Part shown: in pieces, positions 1 to 8,664 of the stretch | Numbering within the stretch: the first letter of the stretch is position 1 | Layout of the letters: every line of letters starts with the position of its first letter | Assembly: GCF_041734645.1 (NCBI RefSeq) | Contig: NZ_CP162010.1 | Location: 248,001 to 312,000, forward strand | Direction: 5' to 3' | Source of the DNA: Rodentibacter sp901420285 | Lineage (GTDB): Bacteria > Pseudomonadota > Gammaproteobacteria > Enterobacterales > Pasteurellaceae | DNA length: 64,000 bases | Translations under genes and position numbers: made by a program | The notes under the pieces: generated by a model | What the model was told of the DNA's origin: nothing | The model's database searches: none | Seen by the model: only the letters and a program-made list of their open reading frames with translations

Positions 1-1692
1 CTTGAAAACGGTGTAGATTTAGAAGCAACGATTCGCTTACGTGAAGAAATCGCAGAACAACACCGTGCGCTTGGCCAAATGAAACAAATGGCGGCAAGCT
101 ACGGTTACGATATTTCCAATCCTGCAACTAACGCGCAAGAAGCCATCCAATGGATGTACTTCGCCTATTTAGCGGCAATCAAATCGCAAAACGGTGCAGC
201 AATGTCCTTCGGCCGTACTGCAACCTTCATTGATATTTATATCGAACGTGATTTAAAAGCGGGCAAAATCACTGAAACAGAAGCGCAAGAATTAGTTGAC
301 CACTTAGTCATGAAATTACGTATGGTTCGTTTTTTACGTACACCTGAATACGATCAATTATTCTCCGGCGACCCAATGTGGGCGACTGAAACCATCGCAG
401 GTATGGGCTTAGATGGCCGTACATTGGTGACCAAAAATACCTTCCGTATCTTACACACCCTTTACAACATGGGAACCTCTCCGGAACCAAACTTAACCAT
501 TCTTTGGTCCGAACAATTACCGGAAAACTTCAAACGTTTCTGTGCGAAAGTGTCTATTGATACCTCATCCGTTCAATATGAAAACGATGACTTAATGCGT
601 CCGGACTTCAACAACGATGACTATGCTATCGCATGTTGTGTATCCCCAATGGTTGTGGGTAAACAAATGCAATTCTTCGGTGCACGTGCGAACTTGGCGA
701 AAACCTTGTTATACGCAATCAACGGTGGTATCGATGAAAAATTAGGTATGCAAGTTGGTCCTAAAACTGCACCGATTACTGATGAAGTATTAGACTTCGA
801 CACAGTAATGACCCGTATGGACAGCTTCATGGATTGGTTAGCAAAACAATATGTGACTGCGTTAAACGTAATCCACTACATGCATGATAAATATTCATAC
901 GAAGCCGCATTAATGGCATTACATGATCGTGATGTTTATCGCACCATGGCTTGTGGTATTGCGGGTCTTTCTGTGGCGGCTGACTCACTTTCTGCAATCA
1001 AATACGCAAAAGTGAAACCAATCCGTGGCGACATCAAAGATAAAGATGGCAACGTGGTCGCATCTAACGTAGCAATCGACTTTGAAATTGAAGGCGAATA
1101 TCCACAATATGGTAACAACGACAATCGAGTAGATGACATTGCGTGTGACTTAGTTGAACGTTTTATGAAGAAAATTCAAAAACTCAAAACTTACCGCAAT
1201 GCGGTGCCGACACAGTCCGTTCTTACTATCACGTCTAACGTGGTATATGGTAAGAAAACCGGTAATACACCGGACGGTCGTCGCGCAGGTGCACCATTCG
1301 GACCGGGTGCAAACCCAATGCATGGTCGTGACCAAAAAGGTGCGGTAGCATCATTAACTTCTGTAGCTAAACTTCCATTTGCTTACGCGAAAGACGGTAT
1401 TTCTTACACCTTCTCAATCGTACCAAATGCATTAGGTAAAGATGCGGAAGCACAACGTCGTAACCTTGCCGGCTTAATGGATGGTTACTTCCATCACGAA
1501 GCCACTGTTGAAGGTGGTCAACACTTAAACGTCAACGTGTTAAACCGCGAAATGTTGCTAGATGCAATGGATCATCCGGAAAAATATCCGCAATTAACCA
1601 TCCGTGTATCCGGTTACGCAGTGCGTTTTAACTCTTTAACTAAAGAGCAACAACAAGACGTCGTAACTCGTACATTTACTGAATCGTTCTAA
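1..1692 (+). CDS. pflB: Formate acetyltransferase (pyruvate formate-lyase), 5' end outside window
   Basis: This is a glycyl-radical enzyme that converts pyruvate and CoA to acetyl-CoA and formate in the anaerobic cytoplasm. The frame is open from the first base, so the gene starts upstream; an internal ATG at 79 is not the true start. The adjacent catalytic cysteines (A-C-C-V-S-P) are at 634-639. The glycine that carries the radical lies in R-V-S-G-Y-A near the C-terminus, with its codon at 1612-1614. Similarity to E. coli PflB is close throughout, apart from a longer loop around 1024-1075 that I recall also in Haemophilus. A strong terminator follows. Its activase, pflA, lies downstream but is separated by two foreign-looking genes. 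Confidence 0.97.
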   Translation, partial: LENGVDLEATIRLREEIAEQHRALGQMKQMAASYGYDISNPATNAQEAIQWMYFAYLAAIKSQNGAAMSFGRTATFIDIYIERDLKAGKITETEAQELVDHLVMKLRMVRFLRTPEYDQLFSGDPMWATETIAGMGLDGRTLVTKNTFRILHTLYNMGTSPEPNLTILWSEQLPENFKRFCAKVSIDTSSVQYENDDLMRPDFNNDDYAIACCVSPMVVGKQMQFFGARANLAKTLLYAINGGIDEKLGMQVGPKTAPITDEVLDFDTVMTRMDSFMDWLAKQYVTALNVIHYMHDKYSYEAALMALHDRDVYRTMACGIAGLSVAADSLSAIKYAKVKPIRGDIKDKDGNVVASNVAIDFEIEGEYPQYGNNDNRVDDIACDLVERFMKKIQKLKTYRNAVPTQSVLTITSNVVYGKKTGNTPDGRRAGAPFGPGANPMHGRDQKGAVASLTSVAKLPFAYAKDGISYTFSIVPNALGKDAEAQRRNLAGLMDGYFHHEATVEGGQHLNVNVLNREMLLDAMDHPEKYPQLTIRVSGYAVRFNSLTKEQQQDVVTRTFTESF

Positions 1693-1710
1693 GTCTTTTT
1701 ATATTTTGAT

Positions 1711-1750
1711 AATCAGACTGCTTGCTCTTGAGTAAGCAGTCTGATTTTTC
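1711..1750 (+). terminator. Rho-independent terminator of pflB
   Basis: A long inverted repeat (AATCAGACTGCTT with its complement) around a small loop is followed by a T-run, 19 bases after the pflB stop. Confidence 0.85.
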
Positions 1751-1831
1751 TTATATAAGGGAAGTTGTAATAATTGCCGTTATCGAATAATCTTCTGTGA
1801 AAATATACAAGATATAAGGAGTAATCTTGCT

Positions 1832-2098
1832 ATGTTAAGTGTAGAACAATGGTATGGGGTTTTATTACTTTTTATCCTTATCTTTTTATATTTTTATGAC
1901 ACTTACTTTAGATTTTTAAAGAGGTTAAAGCGTTTTTCTAGACTTTTCTTTAAACGTAATCCTTGTGCGCTAGCACCTTTCGGGTTATTAATTTTATCTG
2001 TATTTTTATATGAAAACACTTTGGAGTTTTCATTTCTTAAATTTTTATTGTTTATTCCAAAAGAAATAACAGATACTATTTTAAGTGTTATAACTTAA
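1832..2098 (+). CDS. Hypothetical small membrane protein
   Basis: This 88-residue protein matches no family I recognise. It has two hydrophobic stretches (about residues 8-24 and 47-60) separated by a strongly basic segment rich in Lys, Arg and Phe, which suggests a two-pass inner-membrane protein. A good Shine-Dalgarno sequence (AAGGAG, 1815-1820) precedes the ATG. The DNA is far richer in A+T than pflB or pflA on either side, and it sits where I recall those genes being directly linked in H. influenzae, so it was probably acquired. It appears to form a unit with the next gene, which begins within a few dozen bases. Confidence 0.6.
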   Translation: MLSVEQWYGVLLLFILIFLYFYDTYFRFLKRLKRFSRLFFKRNPCALAPFGLLILSVFLYENTLEFSFLKFLLFIPKEITDTILSVIT

Positions 2099-2152
2099 TT
2101 TATATATTTGTTATTTGGGAGTTTTTATATATTTAATATAATCCTTTACAGG

Positions 2153-2728
2153 ATGAAGGTAATTATTAAGATAAATATAAATAAAGTTATTAGTGTTCCA
2201 TTGCTAACTAAGGTTATAACTATACTATCGTTATCTGTATTTTATCCTTTATCGCAAGCATTTATTAATTCAAGCATAAATTCTACAGTGATTGAGCTTG
2301 TTGGATATTCATCATCCTACTTCCCCAGTTTTGAGAGGGTTATATTTGTTTTAATTATAATAACACAGATTGTTTTGTTATTATTTATAATAAATTTATT
2401 ATCTTTTTATGTTTTATTTGTTGTTTTTAATTCCCTTAAAAAAGGTGTTTTTAGGTTTTTGAATTTATTGTTTTTGTTTTTTTTCACTTTTCAGAATTTA
2501 ATTTTTTCAGTATTCATGTTTGATCGTTTATCTTCTTTTTTTTCTAATGAAGATTATATAAATTCTATTTTATTGGAGACCTCGTATAATGAAGTGCCTA
2601 AACGATGTGTTTCAATTTTGACTAAATACGTCAAGCAAAATAATATATTATTAGCCTTTATTGATAAAGATTCAGTTTCTATATATATTAAGGATAAAAA
2701 AGTATATATTGAAGATATATGTAAATAA
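2153..2728 (+). CDS. Hypothetical multi-pass membrane protein
   Basis: I do not recognise a family. From the ATG at 2153 it has 191 residues. A TTG at 2108 in the same frame is an alternative start only 9 bases after the preceding gene; neither start has a convincing ribosome-binding site. There are about four hydrophobic segments in the first two thirds (N-terminal, two in the middle, and a Phe/Leu-rich one near 2450-2530), then a hydrophilic tail of about 60 residues containing Cys, Lys and Asp. The DNA is extremely A+T rich. It ends 13 bases before the pflA start, so the pair has been inserted without breaking pflA and may be co-transcribed with it. Confidence 0.55.
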   Translation: MKVIIKININKVISVPLLTKVITILSLSVFYPLSQAFINSSINSTVIELVGYSSSYFPSFERVIFVLIIITQIVLLLFIINLLSFYVLFVVFNSLKKGVFRFLNLLFLFFFTFQNLIFSVFMFDRLSSFFSNEDYINSILLETSYNEVPKRCVSILTKYVKQNNILLAFIDKDSVSIYIKDKKVYIEDICK

Positions 2729-2741
2729 ATTTGGAGAAATG

Positions 2742-3479
2742 ATGGTTTTAGGAAGAATCCATTCTTACGAATCCTGTGGCACGGTAGATGGTCCAGGTAT
2801 TCGCTTTATTTTATTTATGCAAGGCTGTTTAATGCGTTGTAAGTATTGCCATAATCGAGACACCTGGGACTTGGAAGGCGGAAGAGAAATCACCGTTGAG
2901 GAACTAATGAAAGAAGTGGTGACTTATCGCCATTTTATGAATGCAACGGGCGGTGGCGTGACCGCATCCGGCGGTGAAGCGATTCTTCAAGCGGAATTCG
3001 TACGCGATTGGTTTCGAGCCTGTAAAAAAGAAGGAATAAATACCTGCTTGGATACCAACGGTTTTGTCCGTCATTACGATCATATTATTGACGAACTATT
3101 AGACGTGACCGATCTTGTACTGCTTGATTTAAAAGAACTCAATGATAAGGTTCATCAAAACCTCATCGGAGTACCAAATAAACGCACGCTTGAGTTCGCC
3201 AAATATCTACAAAAACGTAACCAACGGACTTGGATTCGTTATGTCGTCGTGCCGGGATATACCGACAATGATCACGATGTACATTTACTCGGGCAATTTA
3301 TTCAAGGCATGGAAAACATCGAAAAAGTCGAATTGCTTCCATATCATCGTCTTGGTGCGCATAAATGGAAAACCCTCGGATTCGATTATGAATTGGAAGA
3401 TGTTATGCCGCCGACACGTGAATCTTTGGAGCATATCAAATCCATCCTAGAAAGTTATGGACATACCGTAAAATTCTAA
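2742..3479 (+). CDS. pflA: Pyruvate formate-lyase activating enzyme
   Basis: This radical-SAM enzyme abstracts the hydrogen that creates the glycyl radical on PflB. The CxxxCxxC cluster motif is read as C-L-M-R-C-K-Y-C near residue 30, followed by the glycine-rich G-G-G-V-T-A-S-G-G-E segment. The protein has 245 residues, the usual length. The frame is open further upstream, but homology begins at G-R-I-H-S-Y-E-S. A GGAG at 2733-2736 fits the ATG at 2742 (spacing 5) better than the adjacent ATG at 2739. Expression may now depend on the upstream inserted genes or on a promoter inside them. Confidence 0.95.
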   Translation: MVLGRIHSYESCGTVDGPGIRFILFMQGCLMRCKYCHNRDTWDLEGGREITVEELMKEVVTYRHFMNATGGGVTASGGEAILQAEFVRDWFRACKKEGINTCLDTNGFVRHYDHIIDELLDVTDLVLLDLKELNDKVHQNLIGVPNKRTLEFAKYLQKRNQRTWIRYVVVPGYTDNDHDVHLLGQFIQGMENIEKVELLPYHRLGAHKWKTLGFDYELEDVMPPTRESLEHIKSILESYGHTVKF

Positions 3480-3515
3480 GCGAACGGTCAATTACATCAG
3501 ATAAAGGAGTAGATA

Positions 3516-4001
3516 ATGAAAAAACTGATTTTAACATCCTCAATTGGCTTACTTGTCGCTTGTAGCGCGCAACCGCCGCATCAAGCCGAAATGCAAGATG
3601 TAAAACTGACTCCGCCCACTCAAGATCGCCAAGGCTATGTTCGTTTAGTGAAAAATATCAATTATTACATTGATACCGATTCCATTTGGGTAGATAACGA
3701 AGAACCGCAAGAAGTGCATTTCGATGCGGTGGCAAATTTGGAGCATGGCTTATTTGTTTATCCGAAAGAATCCAAACGTTATGCGCGTTCCGTGCGCCAA
3801 TACAAAATCTTAAATTGTAAAAACTATCGCTTAACCCAAGTGCGTACTGATTTTTATGATGAGTTTTGGGGAGAAGGATTACGTGCTGCACCGAAGAAAC
3901 AAGATAAACACAGCATTCGTTTAACGCCAAATACCACCTTATATAATGCCGCGCAAATAATCTGTGCGAATTACAGCAGAACAAAACACCCGATAAAATA
4001 G
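3516..4001 (+). CDS. Surface-adhesin protein E family lipoprotein
   Basis: This 161-residue lipoprotein has a signal peptide ending in the lipobox L-V-A-C (Cys 16). The mature sequence closely resembles Haemophilus influenzae protein E, including the conserved segments R-L-V-K-N-I-N-Y-Y-I-D, R-Y-A-R-S-V-R-Q-Y-K and N-A-A-Q-I-I-C-A-N-Y. Protein E is an outer-membrane adhesin that binds host matrix and plasma proteins and helps serum resistance. Two conserved Cys residues in the mature part (K-I-L-N-C-K and I-I-C-A-N) probably form a disulphide. A strong AAGGAG precedes the ATG. Its position just after pflA is the same as I recall in H. influenzae. The terminator arm overlaps the stop codon. 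Confidence 0.92.
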   Translation: MKKLILTSSIGLLVACSAQPPHQAEMQDVKLTPPTQDRQGYVRLVKNINYYIDTDSIWVDNEEPQEVHFDAVANLEHGLFVYPKESKRYARSVRQYKILNCKNYRLTQVRTDFYDEFWGEGLRAAPKKQDKHSIRLTPNTTLYNAAQIICANYSRTKHPIK

Positions 4002-4038
4002 TACCGCATTAAACGCCGTTTCAATGCGGTGCTATTTT
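3995..4038 (+). terminator. Terminator built from an inverted pair of the uptake-like word
   Basis: The stem AAAATAGtACCGCATTaAA pairs with TTtCAATGCGGTgCTATTTT. It starts at the stop codon of the protein E gene and ends in a T-run. One arm carries the exact local uptake-like core, CAATGCGGT. Confidence 0.75.
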
Positions 4039-4104
4039 AGAGGTTCAATGGTAATAACAAAAATGGCCGCAAGTAGGTCATTTTTTTTGGCATTTTCAGG
4101 CATA

Positions 4105-4131
4105 AAAAAGCCCTCTCAACGCGGAGAGGGC
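4105..4131 (-). terminator. Terminator downstream of trhP
   Basis: A perfect 8-bp stem (GCCCTCTC / GAGAGGGC) is followed on the minus strand by a T-run. It lies about 100 bases past the trhP stop. Confidence 0.75.
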
Positions 4132-4232
4132 AAAGTATATTTGGAGTCATACTATGAGTTGTTACACTAACAAATCAGGTATGCGGCGGATTATAATAAG
4201 ACTTGAAATAAATGCAACATTTTTTTAACAAA

Positions 4233-5612
4233 TCAATTGTGCGGATTACGTGTATTGGCATTTACCAAGTTACGCATCAAAAGTGCGTAATCTAAATGAA
4301 TATCTTGCGGTACGTCTAAAAATACAAAATGTCCGTCTCCTAAAGCTGCTTCAACCGCTTCATTTTTGCGATTTAACATTTTCTCAATTTTAAAATTGAT
4401 ATTGCCTTGCGGCGTCATCATTTCCACTTCATCACCAAGCAAAAATTTATTTTTCACAGCAACTTCCGCCATGCCGAGCTCGTTGCGTTTGCCGGTGAAT
4501 TCGCCAACAAATTGCTGGCGGTCAGAAATGGAGTAGCCGTATTCATAATTTTGGTATTCATCGTGCGTATGGCGGCGCAGGAAGCCTTCGGTATAACCAC
4601 GATGCGCTAAGGATTCCAGCGTGTCCATCAGGCTTTCGTCGAAAGGTTTACCGGCAGCGGCATCATCGATGGCTTTGCGGTACACCTGAGCGGTGCGGGC
4701 GCAATAATAGAAGGATTTAGTGCGACCCTCGATTTTTAAGGAATGTACACCAAGTGCGCTAAGTTTTTCCACATGTTGTACGGCGCGCAAATCTTTTGAG
4801 TTCATGAAATAGGTGCCGTGTTCGTCTTCAAAAGCAGTCATCTGTTCGTCGGGATTTTGCGCTTCAGTGTAAAGGAACACTTTATCGGTGGCGGCGCCTT
4901 CGCCCAAAGTCGGTGCGATGTTCTTTACTTCAATTTGTTGGCTCGGATCGATTTTCGGCACAATATTGCCCACTTCATCTAATTTGCCTTCTTCTATTTT
5001 GTATTCCCAGCGACAGGCGTTGGTACAGGTGCCTTGGTTAGGATCCCGTTTATTGATGTAACCGGAAAGCAGACAACGCCCGGAATAGGCCATGCAAAGT
5101 GCCCCGTGCACGAAAATTTCCAGTTCAATATCCGGCACTTGTCGGCGGATTTCGGCGATTTCATCAAGGGAAAGCTCGCGCGACAAAATCACGCGGGTCA
5201 AACCCATTTGTTTCCAGAATTTTACCGTCGCCCAGTTCACCGCATTGGCTTGCACGGAAAGGTGAATGTCAATATCGGGGAAGTGTTCGCGCACCAACAT
5301 AATCAAGCCGGGATCGGACATAATCAACGCATCCGGCTTCATATCGATAACCGGTTGTAAATCTTTAATAAAGGTTTTCAGTTTGGAATTATGCGGCGCA
5401 ATATTCACCACCACATAGAATTTTTTGCCGAGAGCATGGGCTTCATCAATGCCGATTTTTAAATTGGCGTGATTAAATTCGTTATTGCGCACACGCAGAC
5501 TGTAACGCGGCTGACCGGCATATACCGCATCGGCGCCGTAAGCAAAGGCGTAACGCATATTTTTCAAGGAACCGGCAGGGGAAAGTAATTCGGGTTTAAA
5601 TGAAGTTGTCAT
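4233..5612 (-). CDS. trhP: tRNA 5-hydroxyuridine modification protein P (U32 peptidase family, YegQ)
   Basis: This 459-residue member of the peptidase U32 family is nearly collinear with E. coli YegQ/TrhP, which is needed for prephenate-dependent 5-hydroxyuridine formation at the wobble position of tRNA. It opens with the family signature E-L-L-S-P-A-G and contains V-Y-A-G-Q-P-R-Y-S. The characteristic cysteine region A-L-C-M-A-Y-S-G-R-C-L-L-S-G, followed by C-T-N-A-C-R-W-E, probably binds an iron-sulfur cluster. No protease activity is expected despite the family name. The gene stands alone, with its own terminator at 4105-4131. Confidence 0.93.
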   Translation of the reverse strand: MTTSFKPELLSPAGSLKNMRYAFAYGADAVYAGQPRYSLRVRNNEFNHANLKIGIDEAHALGKKFYVVVNIAPHNSKLKTFIKDLQPVIDMKPDALIMSDPGLIMLVREHFPDIDIHLSVQANAVNWATVKFWKQMGLTRVILSRELSLDEIAEIRRQVPDIELEIFVHGALCMAYSGRCLLSGYINKRDPNQGTCTNACRWEYKIEEGKLDEVGNIVPKIDPSQQIEVKNIAPTLGEGAATDKVFLYTEAQNPDEQMTAFEDEHGTYFMNSKDLRAVQHVEKLSALGVHSLKIEGRTKSFYYCARTAQVYRKAIDDAAAGKPFDESLMDTLESLAHRGYTEGFLRRHTHDEYQNYEYGYSISDRQQFVGEFTGKRNELGMAEVAVKNKFLLGDEVEMMTPQGNINFKIEKMLNRKNEAVEAALGDGHFVFLDVPQDIHLDYALLMRNLVNANTRNPHN

Positions 5613-5644
5613 AAAAGTCTCTTAGTCTGATTTCAAGTCAGTAG

Positions 5645-5660
5645 CTTGCCAAGGCAAGCC
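5645..5660. other. Short perfect hairpin between trhP and the glycosyltransferase cluster
   Basis: GCTTGCC / GGCAAGC with a two-base loop. There is no T-run on either strand, so its role as a terminator of the cluster is uncertain. Confidence 0.4.
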
Positions 5661-5716
5661 GTAGTTGGAGTAAATACTTATATTATTGCATCGCTAAATT
5701 TTAAATTAACTTTTTA

Positions 5717-6772
5717 TTATAGCCTCTCAATACAATTCATTAATTCGGTAATATGTGCGGATAAGGCTGGATTATAATCAATACAATCTAAAGGATTTAA
5801 TATCCTATGTTTAAATAATTTTGCTTTTTCAAAAGATTTTCTGATTACCGAATCTAAATCACCATTATTATTTCTAGAAAAGGTATAACCAAAATTATTT
5901 TTTAATACTTCTAAACATCCCATATTATCGGAGAAAATAACCTGAGTACCGGATAAAACAGATTCTATACCGACTAATCCAAAAGGTTCATAAATTGATG
6001 CCATAATTGTATAGTCTGCAGCTTGATATAAGTCAGACATATTCTTAACAAAGCCTAATGAAGTAATATTTTTAGCGTTTCTAACCGGCGTGCCGGCAAC
6101 AACTAAACGAATCGGTAAATCAGACTTTTCAAAATAATTCTTTAAAATATCAAAACCTTTTCTCACATGTCCTGTTGAAGGAAATAAGTAGATGATTTCA
6201 TTATCATTAAAACCGAATTTCTTTCTTAACTCAGCTCTTTTATTATCTGTCGGTTGTGAGAACTTTTTAGTATCTACCGGCGGATATAATACTAAAATTT
6301 TATTTTTATCTACATAATAATGCTTTATTAATTCATTTTTCATCATTTCTGAATGAGCAATAATTAATTTAGCATAAGAAAGTGACGTCTTCTCATTTTT
6401 TATTTTTAACTTATCGCTAATGCTTTTTTTCTTACCAATCGTATTTAAATACCCACTATGATTTCCTCCACAAAAAACAATATCTGCTTTTGTGTAGATT
6501 GTTGTCATCGAAATGACATCTTTACCATTCTTATTAAAGAAATATGATAATAAAAGTTGTCTCAAAGGCTTAGGAATTAGCGTTATATTGACTTTTTTAG
6601 CTTCAATAAATTGATTTTCAACTAAATTAAGATCAAATTTTGTTGAATATACAATAGGCTTAATGCCAATTTGATTAAATCCATTAACAAGATCAATGGT
6701 ATATCTTTCCATACCTCCACCATATTGGAATTTCATACAGTCAATGGAAAAATCTTTGTTTAATTTATTCAT
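5717..6772 (-). CDS. Glycosyltransferase family 4 (group 1), surface glycan
   Basis: This 351-residue GT-B enzyme carries the C-terminal group-1 domain: the phosphate-binding segment L-F-P-S-T-G-H-V-R-K-G and the E-P-F-G-L-V-G-I-E-S motif with the retaining-enzyme glutamates. The N-terminal part has the acceptor-side G-G-G-M-E-R-Y motif. Upstream codons are open, but the ATG at 6772 precedes the first conserved residues; it overlaps the end of the upstream gene by 8 bases, as expected in a tight operon. The substrate cannot be read from the sequence. The whole cluster is notably A+T rich compared with trhP and rpmE on its flanks, which suggests a variable, transferred surface-glycan locus. 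Confidence 0.85.
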   Translation of the reverse strand: MNKLNKDFSIDCMKFQYGGGMERYTIDLVNGFNQIGIKPIVYSTKFDLNLVENQFIEAKKVNITLIPKPLRQLLLSYFFNKNGKDVISMTTIYTKADIVFCGGNHSGYLNTIGKKKSISDKLKIKNEKTSLSYAKLIIAHSEMMKNELIKHYYVDKNKILVLYPPVDTKKFSQPTDNKRAELRKKFGFNDNEIIYLFPSTGHVRKGFDILKNYFEKSDLPIRLVVAGTPVRNAKNITSLGFVKNMSDLYQAADYTIMASIYEPFGLVGIESVLSGTQVIFSDNMGCLEVLKNNFGYTFSRNNNGDLDSVIRKSFEKAKLFKHRILNPLDCIDYNPALSAHITELMNCIERL

Positions 6773-7769
6773 AGAGTATTGGTTTCTCGTTAATAATATG
6801 ATCGCAGTAACTACCAAGAATAACTTTATTTATATATCTTAGTTTGTGTATGTTGGTTTTTTCTTTTATTAGATTAAATTCTTTATTATCGAATTTATTA
6901 TTTAAGTTGTAATGTAATAAATGAGGAATAGTATCATCAATGATCTTACATTTCCTATCTTTTAGATATTTACTATTTATAATCTCATTGTACATAATTT
7001 GAAAGAAAAAATAATGAGGAACATTTTCCTGAGTCTTCCAAAAGTTCATTAAAATATCTAATAGAGTATGAATAGTAAGATCATGAGGCCTAGAGATAAT
7101 AAAGCTATTTAATACATTCACTCTATGCTTATCTGACCAATTAAAATAAGCAATATCATATTTACGCCATTTTTCCTTATCTTTGGCATTTAAATCTCTT
7201 TGAAACATAAAATAATCTGATTCTAATAATTTATCAGATATTTTACCGGTAAGAAAAATTGTTGCATCAAGCCATACACCGCCATAAATATCTAATAAGG
7301 CAAGGCGAATTAAGTCAGAAAAGAAAGCATGATTAAAATTGGGATTTGAATTTTTTTTATTATAAATAAACTCAGGTAAATCAAGATACTCCTTCAAATT
7401 GCTATCGTCCAAACGAATTACTTCATATTCTCCTTTAAAACGATCTACACTAGAAAAACATACCTTTACTAAATCAGGACTATTTTTAATTCCTTGTGCC
7501 CAATATTGCCAAATGATTCTTTTTCCAATTAATTCTTGCTTAACCGACTTTAAGGTAAAGCGTTCCAATATATTAGAAAAATAAAGATCAATAAACTCCC
7601 TAAAATATTTTGCTGTGTAAAATTGCTGTTTTAAATCAACAAATAATTCTATTTTTTTTCTAAATCTTTTGGGTATTAATCCTCGATATATATTTTTTAA
7701 TATAGGCTTTTTAGTCAAAAGAAAGAATTGTTTGGCTAAACAATAAGAAGAATATCGATTATCTACCAT
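6765..7769 (-). CDS. Capsular polysaccharide synthesis-type glycosyltransferase (GT32-like)
   Basis: This 334-residue protein has the features of the Caps_synth / GT32-like group: I-W-Q-Y-W-A-Q-G near residue 88, a central F-F-S-D-L-I-R-L-A-L-L, and the DxD-type motif G-G-V-W-L-D-A-T-I-F that binds nucleotide sugar and metal. It probably transfers a hexose to a lipooligosaccharide or capsule intermediate at the inner membrane. It overlaps the gene before it (7763) and the gene after it (6772) by a few bases, so all three are translated as one unit. The donor and acceptor are unknown. Confidence 0.8.
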   Translation of the reverse strand: MVDNRYSSYCLAKQFFLLTKKPILKNIYRGLIPKRFRKKIELFVDLKQQFYTAKYFREFIDLYFSNILERFTLKSVKQELIGKRIIWQYWAQGIKNSPDLVKVCFSSVDRFKGEYEVIRLDDSNLKEYLDLPEFIYNKKNSNPNFNHAFFSDLIRLALLDIYGGVWLDATIFLTGKISDKLLESDYFMFQRDLNAKDKEKWRKYDIAYFNWSDKHRVNVLNSFIISRPHDLTIHTLLDILMNFWKTQENVPHYFFFQIMYNEIINSKYLKDRKCKIIDDTIPHLLHYNLNNKFDNKEFNLIKEKTNIHKLRYINKVILGSYCDHIINEKPILYE

Positions 7770-8653
7770 GATAATTTATCCATTAATCGTCTAAAAAAAG
7801 AAGCCTTCTCAGGTATGCTAAATTTATGGAATAAGCCAAACCAATTATCTTTTCCTAAATGATTTATACGAATAAAATCCTTATTTTTAAAATAAGACAT
7901 TAAATATATTCCTTGGTCATCGTCAATGATATTGTTTCTTATAAACATTCGCTGGCAATCGAATACTATCTTACCGAATTTCTCCCATGATTTTTGATTT
8001 CCTACAATACAACCACCAATAATATAAGGTTTATTATTAAAAATAGCCGAATATACATCATCAATAGAGTTAATCTCAGAAATATCATTTATAGAAAATA
8101 AATGAATGTTATCTTTCTCAAATTCATAAGACCAACTTGAAAGATGATTTAAAGTTTTCATATCTCTAACATAACCAAAATCAACCCAAGCAAATTGATT
8201 TTCGTTCATATTATTTCGTGTATATTCTTGAATGGCGCGATTAACAAAAAACGTTTTTAAATTATTTACTAATACATAAGAATTAGACCAATATTCAATA
8301 TTCTTAATTTGTTCGACAGAAATTCTTTTTTTAAACTCATCTAAATTCTGTATTCTCTTAATCTTGGCAAGTATATGCTTAAACTTATCTTGTAAATGAA
8401 TAGTAATAATCTTTGTGGGTTTTCCTTTTCTTAATTTTAAAATTCTTTCCTTTAAATCCGGAGAAGTGAAAATAACCATTTCATTATTTAACTTGGCTAG
8501 ATTTGAGAAATATTTAAAATAAGTTTTCGTTGTTCTTGTCAAATATCCTGGATAACCTTGATTTTTAGGAATATTCCCTCTCCCAATATCAAAGAATGCG
8601 GTAACGATTGTAATACGATGATTTTGATTTATATTTATATTTAAGTCTGACAT
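7763..8653 (-). CDS. HtrL/YibB (WlaTC)-family putative glycosyltransferase
   Basis: A 296-residue protein that starts near the family hallmark I-V-T-A-F-F-D-I-G-R-G. It also contains W-V-D-F-G-Y, which resembles the W-x-D-x-x-Y region of this family, and I-I-G-G-C-I-V-G-N. The family is found in lipopolysaccharide and O-antigen loci and is assumed to transfer a sugar; its chemistry is poorly defined. It lies 11 bases after the GT25 gene and overlaps the next gene by 7 bases. Like its neighbours it is A+T rich. Confidence 0.75.
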   Translation of the reverse strand: MSDLNININQNHRITIVTAFFDIGRGNIPKNQGYPGYLTRTTKTYFKYFSNLAKLNNEMVIFTSPDLKERILKLRKGKPTKIITIHLQDKFKHILAKIKRIQNLDEFKKRISVEQIKNIEYWSNSYVLVNNLKTFFVNRAIQEYTRNNMNENQFAWVDFGYVRDMKTLNHLSSWSYEFEKDNIHLFSINDISEINSIDDVYSAIFNNKPYIIGGCIVGNQKSWEKFGKIVFDCQRMFIRNNIIDDDQGIYLMSYFKNKDFIRINHLGKDNWFGLFHKFSIPEKASFFRRLMDKLSW

Positions 8654-8664
8654 AATCGAATCTA

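Noticed and set aside
2661..2741. An upstream start for pflA inside the preceding membrane-protein gene.
   Set aside because: The extra residues are not PflA-like, and the ATG at 2742 has GGAG at proper spacing.
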